DNA of 64,000 bases, from NCBI GenBank assembly GCA_022494885.1, contig JAGVSM010002796.1, positions 1 through 64,000 on the forward strand, written 5' to 3'. Shown here piece after piece: positions 55,531-64,000 of the stretch; the stretch's first letter is position 1, and every line of letters starts with the position of its first letter. The notes under the pieces were generated by a model. That model was not told the DNA's origin. It searched no databases and was given only the letters and a program-made list of their open reading frames with translations. Source of the stretch: Micrasema longulum. Lineage: Eukaryota > Arthropoda > Insecta > Trichoptera > Brachycentridae. A program made the translations under genes and the position numbers.

Positions 55531-56930
55531 GCCTTAACTTTAGAGAATCGACAAATTGTTAACAATTTTGTCGACATATCATAAATCAAGTAAGGGTATT
55601 TGTAACTTCCCTCAAGGGTACGGAGTGGCGGAGTGATGAACGGCGGGTGTCCTATTTATTGTGTATGCAGATTAGTGAGGATTTTCAAATAAACCAAAAA
55701 AAGTAACTATACTTGTATAATATATGTATAATATACTTGGTGACGCGGAGAGAGGCGCAAAAGTTAATTCCTTGATAGCTTAGAGAGCGCATGAACTGAT
55801 CCAAGATGGTCCAACAAAGTCAGCAAACACACACGTTATTAAGGACGTTTTCTGCCACTTAATATGCAATGAAAATCAACTCACATGTGTTGAAGTGTTC
55901 CCTGTCGATAATACATCATCACCGCATCCAATATCCAAAAATACTGATGCACAAAGCAGAATAAGAAAAAACTTAACATCCGCATCATTCCCGCATTTAT
56001 TATCACAGGGAAATACAGCTATCTGTTTTATTTTGAATAAAGAATTTGTGAATTGTTGCAATCCGGTAGGTACTGCCAGGCTGCTCAGGTTCCTACTTCT
56101 CAATAAAAAGCCGACAACCAAAACATATAAATGGCAGTAAACATTCACGCGTAACCAATACTTGTTAAATAATAATAAACTTTTAGCACTATTATGCATC
56201 TATATCATTAAACAGCAATTATTGTTAGTATATAAGGAAACTTTGAAAATATTTAAGTTAGTCGGTATGATGGCGTCCTAACAAGATGAAACGCGTCACA
56301 TATATTAAAAAAAATAAAAGTACAGTTAAATCCAATAAAAGTGATTTATTTTGGATAACTTATCACATTTTTATATATGGTATCGATTTTTTCAAATATT
56401 TTTTTTATGGTAAATTTTTATTTTCATTTAATTTATTAATTCATTCAAAATTACACTCGTTATATTATTAATACTTTTAAGGCTATGTCCGTGTTAATTA
56501 AAATTAAAATTAAAATTTGATTATTTTATATATATTTATGTACAGTACAAACATGTTTCAATGCATACCTAACACGAAGAAATTCATATTAAAATTTAAA
56601 TATACAAAGATGGAAAAATAAAAATACCCAGCAATTATAAAAAAAATATGCTCACCTCTCTGAATTTTTTTTCACTAATATAAAAAATGTCGCTATCCAA
56701 AGAGATATGGTTGAGTAAAACATTGTTCTTTCTACTGGCATTACCATCGGCAGGTTGGTTCTGCTAGCAGAAAAATAAAACAGCTTAATCTGCCTATGTC
56801 TAAGGTAGTTATTAGGAATATAAAGAAAAATACTCTCCATTACACGTATGTTGATCGTTATACCACGGATTAATTGAAAAAAATACATAAGCAAGTATGC
56901 ATTTCTTCTTTTCTCCAAACTATTGTGGCC
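55531..56930. other. LINE 5' flank and AT-rich sequence
   Basis: 55531-55660 (GGGTACGGAGTGGCGGAGTG) may belong to the LINE 5' UTR. A possible very decayed hammerhead-like end lies at 56265-56310 (GGCGTCCTAACAAGATGAAA CGCGTC). No gene supported. Confidence 0.4.
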
Positions 56931-56934
56931 AGGC

Positions 56935-57260
56935 ATTCCCAGTATGAAGTCAAACGGGTACAGCCACAGATAGTATCCGGAGAAAGATACCTCAGAAATT
57001 TCTTCTAAACCATCTCCAGCATAAAAGAGAGTACTTCAATTCGTAGGGCGCTCAGATCAGAGATCCACACTCAAAGCACCAATGAGTTATAAAGAAGCCT
57101 AAAAACACGAGTATTCAAGAACACCTTAACTGTTCGGAGAATAAATCCCAGTATTTTGCGTACACTGTCACAGACAGTGCCCATGTGAGTATGAAATTTT
57201 AGTCTAACATCAAACATAACTCACAGATCTTTGACAGTGGCAGTTTGCTTAAGTGAACAC
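56935..57260 (-). mobile_element. LINE post-RT remnant
   Basis: On minus: KDL, then KFHTHMGTVCDSVRKILGFI, LRTVKVFLNTRVFRLLYNSL and KKFLRYLSPDT, the D-H-I-x-x-V-x-x-K-x-x-K-x-LGFI-x-R thumb region of jockey-like LINEs. Several frame breaks. Confidence 0.6.
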
Positions 57261-57289
57261 ACTCTCATACAGTATCGAATAAAAATAGT

Positions 57290-57605
57290 TTTTAATGCCC
57301 TTGTATATGACAAAACAAACTCTTGCTCCGCTCTGGGGTTGACTGAGTCTTCCGACCATCCTTCCTCGGTGGCTCGGCTTGCCATCGGAATCCACCTCGG
57401 CGCCCCCGTGCACCAGGCACCTACCCAGCACCGCTCTGTGTGGTCCTCTCCGTCCACAAAGCGGCTTCGCCCGGCCGAACACCTCGGCGCCCCCGTGTGC
57501 CAGGCGTTTACCATAGCCCCTGACGACCCTTCACCACGCGCCCCACAGTCGACTCTGGACCTCACCATTCCACCGGAGCCGCCTAGGCGTCCATCGTAAC
57601 AGATA
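57290..57605. other. GC-rich island with an internal direct repeat
   Basis: About 60% GC by eye, against under 35% around it. CACCTCGGCGCCCCCGTGCA CCAGGCA recurs about 90 bp later as CACCTCGGCGCCCCCGTGTG CCAGGCG. Open in more than one frame on both strands (plus: Pro/Ser/Thr-rich, ending PEPPRRPS). Not recognised; perhaps an ORF1 piece of a GC-rich LINE or foreign insertion. Confidence 0.45.
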
Positions 57606-57892
57606 AGCAACACCCTCCATTTTATATCGTAATCCACTACGAGACACCGTACACCCTACGGGAACGGTCAGCCTAAATTCGGTTATATATTAGGTCATGT
57701 AGGCATCTGCCTATATTGCATGACGTTGCGACAAGTTGCCCCTGTGTTCGTGTGGCCGTTTGAATACTTGTGCAAATCTCACCCTACGTACCATATTATG
57801 GTGAAAAACTGTCTCTAGTATAGTAAACATGATATAAGGTGTCATGTCATTGTCTCCATTTAACCATTTAAATACTTGTATATGTCTCACCC
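57606..57892. repeat. Short duplicated segment
   Basis: TTGAATACTTGTGCAAATCT CACCCTA (57768) and TTAAATACTTGTATATGTCT CACCCTA (57868) are diverged copies about 100 bp apart. Otherwise unassigned. Confidence 0.5.
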
Positions 57893-58330
57893 TATTTATT
57901 TATTTATTTATTAACGGACATTGTCCATTTATACAATTTACAAGGTTGAAATATTACAATAAAAGAATAGTTTAAAACATTTTAAAAAAAGAAAGGAAGC
58001 ATTGACAAACATAAGGGACATCGAGACAAGATCTGAACTATATATTTAGTGCTCGTTTAAATCGTTGTAAACTTAAACCAAAAAAGTCCAGATCTTGTTT
58101 TGAGTTAACAATACGACAAAGACGGGTCATTGGAGAATTAAGGCCATTGTTTGTTCTATGCTGATCGATGAACAGTACTTCATTGTTTCTTAATCTACGA
58201 GTCGGAATACTGAATTTTACTTGTCCCAGTAATGATGGAACATCAATTATACTATTTAGTATGCCGAACATATATATGGAGTCAATATTAGTTCTACGTT
58301 TTTGTAGACTAGAAATATTTAACATTGACT
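57893..58330 (-). mobile_element. Jockey-like LINE 3' end
   Basis: The 58325-58038 frame MLNISSLQKRRTNIDSIYMF then GILNSIIDVPSLLGQVKFSI, RTNNGLNSPMTRLCRIVN and LSLQRFKRALNI is the usual C-terminus (SL-x-x-RR...D...LLG...RTN-x-x-NSP...L-x-x-FK). The 3' UTR ends ATGTCCGTTAATAAATAAAT with TAAA repeats at 57893-57915. Confidence 0.75.
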
Positions 58331-58389
58331 CTATGAACTAATTTATTGCAATAAACTGTCTATGGTCTAGTGAATGTATTTTTTTATAT

Positions 58390-59215
58390 TTTTATTCATA
58401 ACAAACAAAAATACAATTTTACAACGAAACACATTTTTTTACATTAATCAAATACATTTATTTACATTAACGTTTTCCATTACGTAAAAGAAATAAACAA
58501 TCCATGTATAATGGAGAGTCACGTTTTACAATAGTATATTTAATTTTAATTAATAATATTTTTAGGATAACATAAATAAATTACAAAAAATAAATAAACG
58601 ATGTTTTCAATCAGTGTTACAAAAAAAAAAAAATATAGATGTAATTTTTCACTTCTTTCTTAAATATATTGTATTCCTGACTGTACTTTTTACTATTTTT
58701 GCTAATTTCATTAAAGAAAAATATTCCTCTGTAAGTATAATAATGTTGTGCAGTAGCTGTTTTTAATTTAGGATTTAAAATATTACCACCTGTTCTAGGT
58801 CGCGTACTTACATTTGTGACCTAGAAATACTACTATTTATTTTATCTTTATGTATTTGAAGCAAACAATTCTTTTTATATTGCAATTTTATACCTACAAC
58901 CTAATTTTTTTAAATAATTAAACAGTGGGAAAAGTGGACGGTTTTTTCAAAATGACTTTGGTAATTAATTTTTGTATTTTTTCAACCGCTAAAATATTTG
59001 TTTTAAAAACACCACCCCTTAGATAATTCCGTACTGTAATATGGATTGGGCGAATGCAAAGTAAATTGAATTTAAATTTTCGATGGTTAACATATTCCTT
59101 AATCTAATAAATAATAAATACGTTTATAAGCATTCTATTTACACTATTATTTATTTGCTCCTTCCATTTTATATTTTTATCAATTATAATGCCTAAATAT
59201 TTTGTGCTTTTTTTT
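58390..59215 (-). mobile_element. Decayed LINE remnant
   Basis: On minus: STKYLGIIIDKNIKWKEQIN NSVNRML at about 59205-59125, NYLRGGVFKTNILAVEKIQK at about 59030-58970, and QHYYTYRGIFFFNEISKNSK KY at about 58755-58690. These follow the order of a LINE thumb and C-terminal domain. Many stops; AT-rich 3' UTR. Confidence 0.55.
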
Positions 59216-59498
59216 TTCAGTGATTTGAATATGCTTCTTTAGTAAGTAGATAGTCCCCCTACGCCCTGAGGAAAACAGGAGAAGAAGTTGTTCATCTTCA
59301 GGGTAAAAGAATCCGCCCCCTTTGATCTCATGCCTACCAAAGACCTATTTTTTAATTACTTAATTTACGTATTACTGTTGATATCTCAAATAAATGAAAA
59401 AAAAAACAATAGAATAGTATACATACTTATGAGAAAAAAAGAGTAAAATTTCATATTTTTGATGTTCAAAACATAAACTTTGTGGTCAAACATTTGAA

Positions 59499-59600
59499 TT
59501 AATGTAAGTAAATATAAGTATTAACCACTTACCCACTTTTTATGTCCACCTGTTTCGAGACGTACCCGTCTCTTTATCTTCGTTGAAATAATAATAACTT
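59499..59600 (-). repeat. Hammerhead-like repeat end, left inverted copy
   Basis: On minus: stem II GAGACG/CGTCTC (59572-59557), then GAAAC at 59556, and the tail to GTGGTTAATACTTATATTTA. The CUGANGA box is degraded (CAACGAAGATA). It is the inverse of 60889-60965. Confidence 0.5.
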
Positions 59601-59826
59601 TTCAGAGTTTGACAATCATCTCATAAATTGATATCACGATTTTAATAAGGATACTGGAGTTACAAATTTACATTTAAATAATAAAAAAGACTTAAATTAA
59701 ACCACATGAAGGTGTTTTACATGAAAAAAGCTTTAAAATATAATATTCCCCCAATCAAATGTCTTTTCAATATAGCCAACTTTTTTATTTAAAAATTAAC
59801 CAATCGTGTAACATTCCATCACTTAG

Positions 59827-59844
59827 CCCCCCCCCCCCTTCCTA

Positions 59845-59881
<37 letters not shown>

Positions 59882-60716
59882 TCACGCCATTTCCCCATAG
59901 GGGTAGGCAGAGAGAATGGACCGCCACACACGTCTATCCTGGTATACATTCCTGGCTTCTTCCACATTCAAAATTCTTGTCATACATGCCCTTCTCTTCT
60001 GCCTGCTTTTGAAATGACCAGACTTAAGATTTTGGTTTTTCTGATCATTCCACGTCTTCCTTGGTCGTCTTCGTCTCACGTTACCGTTCATTTTCGCCAT
60101 ATATACTTGTTTTACCATTCTTTCATCGTCCATTTGTTCTACGTGTCCAAACCATCTCAGAGACCCTTTCTTAATCTTATCAATTATACTTGACTCAGAT
60201 TTACACTCTCGCCTGATTTCATCATTCATAAGACTGTCATACATTGATTTTCCACACATTCGTCTAAGATATCGCCTTTCAACCGCGTTCACTTGGCTTT
60301 CATCCTTTCTCTCCGAGTTTCATGTTTCACTTCTATACAGAAGTGCTGGGACTAAAACTCCGTTATGCACTGCCAGTTTAGCTTCGATTGACATATTCTT
60401 ATTAGCAATTACTGTGCTTAGTGCTCCGTTCATTTTGTTGCCCACATTCACTCTCCTTTCAACATCTTTTTCTATTCTTCCATCTCTTGAAAACGTACTT
60501 CTCAGATTCACAAATTCTTTAACTTGTTCGAGACATTCGTTGTTTAAATTTGTTATGCAGTCAGTAACCTCACTATCCCTTTCAAATACCATCACTTTTG
60601 ACTTACTTTCGTTCATCGCCAATTCGCTCTCCAGGCATACATCATACATCCTAGAGACTATCTGTTGCAAATCATCCTTGCTGCTTGCTAACAGAACTGC
60701 ATCATCAAATCCTACT
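59827..60716 (-). mobile_element. RTE-like LINE, 5'-truncated at the YADD box (family R)
   Basis: The minus frame opens FDDAVLLASSKDDLQQIVSR (a decayed YADD), KSKVMVFERD, EQVKEFVNLRSTFSRDGRIE, KMNGALSTVIANKNMSIEAK and AVHNGVLVPALLYRSET (60670-60320). A break follows, then NAVERRYLRRMCGKSMYDSL, GSLRWFGHVEQMDDERM, RRRRPRKTW, RRACMTRILNVEEARNVYQD and RRVWRSILSAYPYGEMA (60292-59882). The 3' tail is TAG/TGG repeats (59846-59880 on plus as ACT units) next to a C-run at 59827-59837; a microsatellite 3' end is RTE-like. Reference copy for the fragments at 11240, 19925, 32915, 41375 and 43190. Confidence 0.8.
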
Positions 60717-60876
60717 TAATATTATTAACCTTATTTTAGTGTATTTTCTGACATGGATGTGTTTGCATCCTCTTAAACTCAACATTTAATTTGTGCAATT
60801 TTTCGTAAATACTATGTACACTACGGTGACGGTAAAGGTGATAGTATATTTTAGTATTTGCGTGATGGTGTAGCGA

Positions 60877-60920
60877 GTGTCCTGATGAAGAGACGTGTAC
60901 GTCTCGAAACCGGTAGATAT
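60877..60920 (+). ncRNA. Hammerhead-ribozyme-like motif, best-preserved core
   Basis: Stem I GTGTC (60877-60881) pairs with GATAT (60916-60920) through two G-U wobbles. CTGATGA (60882-60888) is the exact consensus. Stem II GAGACG/CGTCTC with loop TGTA is perfect; GAAA sits at 60906-60909; ACCGGT (60909-60914) is a palindromic minimal stem III; the predicted cleavage is after A60915. One extra A (60889) precedes stem II. Short palindromic stem III suits cleavage as a dimer, as described for Penelope-like and retrozyme hammerheads. Confidence 0.6.
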
Positions 60921-61514
60921 AAAAAATCGGTAAGTGGTTAAATACTAATATTTACTTACATCAATTAAAAACTTCACGTTAATAGTATATTTAGTTTACG
61001 TATGAAAATAATGAAAAATTAATGCGTGCCTACTTTTGCGTATTTTATTCAATAAAATAGTAACATAACCAATTTGCATACTCTGCACCCTTGAATAATG
61101 AAGGCAATCGTGGTCACACAGCCTTACGTTAAGCTCGTATGTGGATGACAACAAAATTATACAACTTAAATTCACATTTCACATGACTACAGTACAAAAG
61201 CCGCCTCAATAATACTGGTAAATCATTGTCACGAAACCTGCCCGCCGCCAAAGTTACTTTTTATAAGAAAAACACGTTTTTAAAGTTCACGGCAGGACTT
61301 TTAAATTGGTTTAAGGATAACCAATGACTTTTGTTGCAGGGGACTTGATTTATCAAGGGCATGGCCTTTTGAAAATTAAAAAAAAGAATTGCCATAAATG
61401 ATCATAAAAAAAATTTACGTAAATAACGAAAAACAAAACGATTTAGTAATTTATTTTTATTTCTTTATTTATTTGAATAGGAAAAAGCTGAATTTACGAA
61501 TAGATAAATACGTA
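60921..61514. other. Repeat flank and AT-rich sequence
   Basis: 60921-60965 is the inverted partner of 59499-59560. The rest shows no gene. Confidence 0.45.
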
Positions 61515-61790
61515 TACACTAAATGCGGCCCTAAGCATCCATTTTGTGTTCCATTCAACTTAGGTTCCGGATCCTAACTTGTATTTAACAGCGGTACGTA
61601 AATATGAAGTAGCGTAAAAAGGCGTGACATACAGCTTTAAATTCACAGTAAACTGGCATAGACAGTTAGTCTTTTTTTACTCTACTACGCGTTTTGCGCG
61701 GCAAGTTGATGCAGCATGACGCGAAAAAGTCCATCGATCTTTACTTTTAAAATAACCTAAAGAATTTTTCGGAAAATAGCATTTTTAATT
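61515..61790 (+). repeat. Dispersed repeat, copy 2 (see 50885)
   Basis: Same ordered blocks as copy 1 with extra spacers (TTTTTTTACT before the CTACGCGTTTTGCGCGGCAA block). Confidence 0.65.
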
Positions 61791-63512
61791 CAAAACAAAA
61801 AAATATTAAAAATGTACTTGACCAACGAAACGATACGCATAGGAAATGAAATAGGGTAGCAATTGAAAGATTAAAAATTTTCTTTATAATTGAATTTTAA
61901 GAAAATTTTTTTTTCATTGAAAAATACAAGTTTTTGAAAAAAAAAATATTAGAAAACATTTTAAAAGTAACCCACGAGAAATGTTTCTCTGGGGTTTTGA
62001 GGTATGGTGCTGAAACACCGTGCATATCTTAAAGTAAAAAAAACAATGCTTTTAAAACACTTGTCTATACATGAATAGCTAAAATGACTAGAAAGAAATT
62101 TAAATAATATGTCTCATACGTCTGAGTTAAACTATATGGATTGATAAACTTCTATTTTATTTTTTGATTTTATTACAATTTAATTTATTTTCTAATTTTC
62201 TTTTAATTGCATTTCTTACTAATCAAAAAAAAAAAAATTTTACGCCCATAAGGCTTTTACATACATAAGAGTTATAATCGTATAAAACACGAATATACGA
62301 GGAACATAAAATGATAAAAATATACTGTATAAAGAAATAAAATATGAAACAGTTTAGAAAAAAAATTAAAATAGAAAAATATAAAGAAGTTGTAAAAGAG
62401 AGAAAATTTTGTTTAAGATGTAAAAAAATTAAAAAATAGATAAATAATTAACTGCAAACATATTTTACGTAAAAGAATACAGTTGTAAGGTTTAAAACAG
62501 TTAGGAACATGATATTATAGTACAATATAAACAAAGAACATTAATTTCTATTTAATATGGAAGATAATCGATGTAGTCAATCGTTAAAGAAATCAATGTT
62601 GTTATCATATTGGTTCGCAAGTACATGCATCCTTATGCTGTAAATAATTCGTTTCGGAAATTCATCCGTACCGCATGAGAGGGAACGAGAGCGAAATATG
62701 GTTTTGATTGCGCTAGAATGAGATAGATATATGACGAACGAACGAACTTACGAAACAAAATTGTAAACAAATAAGCCTGCAGGTGAATACACGCTGTAAA
62801 TGGTCGATGATGGACCGCAGTAGAATAGTGCATTATATCGGGTAACTTATCGAAACTAAAATTACAATTAACTTTATTTATGTGAGACATTGACACTTAT
62901 GCATTTATAAAAAAAACGATACATTTATCACACTAGAATGGGCTAGTGTAGTGGCTACAAAAAACGGAATAAAATACAATTTTTTACTGTGTATTCTGTA
63001 AATGTGTTTTGTTTTATTATTTAATTAAATTATGGCAAGTCCAATTTGTCTATTGAAAATTGTCTGAAATCTTCTGAAGTATTTTTCTTTCAGTTATTTG
63101 AATTTAAGTGTAAGAATTACTGAAAAAAAACTTCCCTCTTTTAGGTTTTCCTAGAAGATACGTTGGGAATTTTACTCTTTAGTGGAATCAATTTGGTCCG
63201 CCCTATTATTAAAGTCCTTTCTGTGGGTTGTAAGATTAATGGGTTGGTTTTCCGGTTGAAATTACAACAGCGTGAAACTATTGGGCAGGTGTTCAGATTT
63301 CACCGTAGAATTTATTTATTTACGCTCCCTTGTGAAAATATATTGAAAGAAATGCTTACGGATGAGATGTTGTCGTAAATTTTCTTGTATTGACTTTCTT
63401 TATTTTTTCATTATTCCGTAATCTTTTGAAACAAATAATAACAAATAAAAACACAAATATTCAGTAATTCGAGAGTAATTTTTTTTTTGTATTTGAAGCA
63501 TTAACATTATCA
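61791..63512. other. AT-rich sequence, one unrecognised 71-codon ORF
   Basis: 63163-63378 (plus) stays open with an upstream extension and reads GINLVRPIIKVLSVGCKING then LKLQQRETIGQVFRFHRRIY. No motif known to me; a second frame is also nearly open, so coding status is doubtful. Confidence 0.35.
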
Positions 63513-63690
63513 TCATCATTTCCTTTCAGGATCTAATGGTGCATAGGGTTCTGCATTGGTACTTTATATTCTAGTGTAAAAACACTTTTTCAATAAATAT
63601 TTCATTTTCATCAATCCTGTCGGAAACCGAACCCAACACCTCTTGCATGGTAGGATAACGCGCTGACCACTACAAAGTAAACCACCAACA
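63513..63690 (-). mobile_element. SINE-A with internal deletion
   Basis: Head on minus near 63680-63620 (TTTGTAGTGGTCAGCGCGTT, GAGGTGTTGGGTTCGGTTTC), then directly the ATTGATGAAAATGAAATATT body and, after a deletion, the CACCATTAGATCCTGAAAGG 3' end. Confidence 0.7.
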
Positions 63691-63810
63691 CATGTTTCAA
63701 TAATTTGTTTCACTCTGTTCCATTGAAATATTGCGTATTGTATCTTTTTCAACTTATTTTCAAATGTACTTACACTTATTTAGTTTTATATAAATTATCC
63801 TGTATAATAT

Positions 63811-63852
63811 TCAGTCTGAAGATGCCCATAAAAGGGTGAAAACGCTAATTGG
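63811..63852 (+). ncRNA. Hammerhead-like motif, fourth subtype
   Basis: Stem I TCAGT (63811-63815) with ATTGG (63848-63852), two wobbles. Core CTGAAGA (63816-63822), one extra T, stem II GCCC/GGGT, then GAAAACGCTA with U16.1 and A17 in place. The following CAAATAAATAAGTGGAAGTG resembles repeat termini elsewhere in the window. Confidence 0.4.
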
Positions 63853-64000
63853 TCAAATAAATAAGTGGAAGTGTAACAAGTATTATAAATCAATAACTTC
63901 TTTGTAAATATAAGTTATTACATCATTACATTTGAAGCATTAACTATGGTTATTCGTTATAATTGAAATTAAAATAAAACACTATGATTTTAACTATCTT

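Noticed and set aside
57231..57599. Proline-rich 122-codon plus protein
   Set aside because: Both strands are open across the GC-rich block, and its first part overlaps a minus-strand LINE remnant; coding strand cannot be decided.
59827..59880. C-run and ACT repeats as an independent satellite
   Set aside because: It sits exactly at the 3' end of the RTE-like LINE and is better read as that element's tail.
1..64000. CRISPR arrays, bacterial operons, rRNA genes
   Set aside because: None seen; repeat structure, intron signals and transposon families are eukaryotic.

Overview
This is a eukaryotic, AT-rich (roughly 70% A+T by eye), repeat-dense window, most likely from an insect or another arthropod. 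The evidence is an insect-type nose-resistant-to-fluoxetine (NRF) exon pair, an R1-clade LINE 3' end, mariner, P/THAP-type and piggyBac-type transposon remnants, and several tRNA-derived SINE families. There are no bacterial operons, rRNA genes or CRISPR arrays, and I cannot name the species.

The only host gene I can support is an NRF-6-like acyltransferase gene on the minus strand. Exon 1 (30152-30422) encodes the start codon, a signal peptide and the first half of the NRF domain. Exon 2 (5825-6054) completes that domain. The phase-1 junction joins precisely across a 24,097-bp intron, and a consensus donor after exon 2 shows that the gene continues past the left edge of the window. Everything from 6055 to 30151 is therefore intron, and 30423 onward is upstream flank.

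The rest is a graveyard of mobile elements. By region: 1-5.7 kb, fold-back and SINE copies, an RNase H remnant and a LINE 3' end; 6-30 kb (intron), nested MITEs, mariner and DDE transposase remnants, LINE ends, hammerhead-like repeats, SINEs and fold-back elements; 30-46 kb, the upstream flank with an odd ORF, LINE pieces, a 16-bp minisatellite, a diverged 0.7-1 kb duplication and a TTAA-flanked MITE; 46-50.8 kb, a P/THAP-type element with an exact 8-bp target duplication nested in a hammerhead-bearing repeat, a second THAP-like exon and an R1 3' end; 52-55.5 kb, a nearly full-length but frameshifted CR1/L2-type LINE; 56.9-60.7 kb, a stack of minus-strand LINE remnants, the last bracketed by inverted hammerhead-like repeats; 61-64 kb, AT-rich sequence with a repeat, a SINE and another hammerhead-like end.

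The most interesting non-genic signal is a dispersed set of hammerhead-ribozyme-like motifs (13510, 16420, 46460 minus, 49980, 60877, 63811, plus decayed 17245 and 59550) lying at the ends of repeats that often have inverted termini. That arrangement recalls Penelope-like elements or retrozymes.
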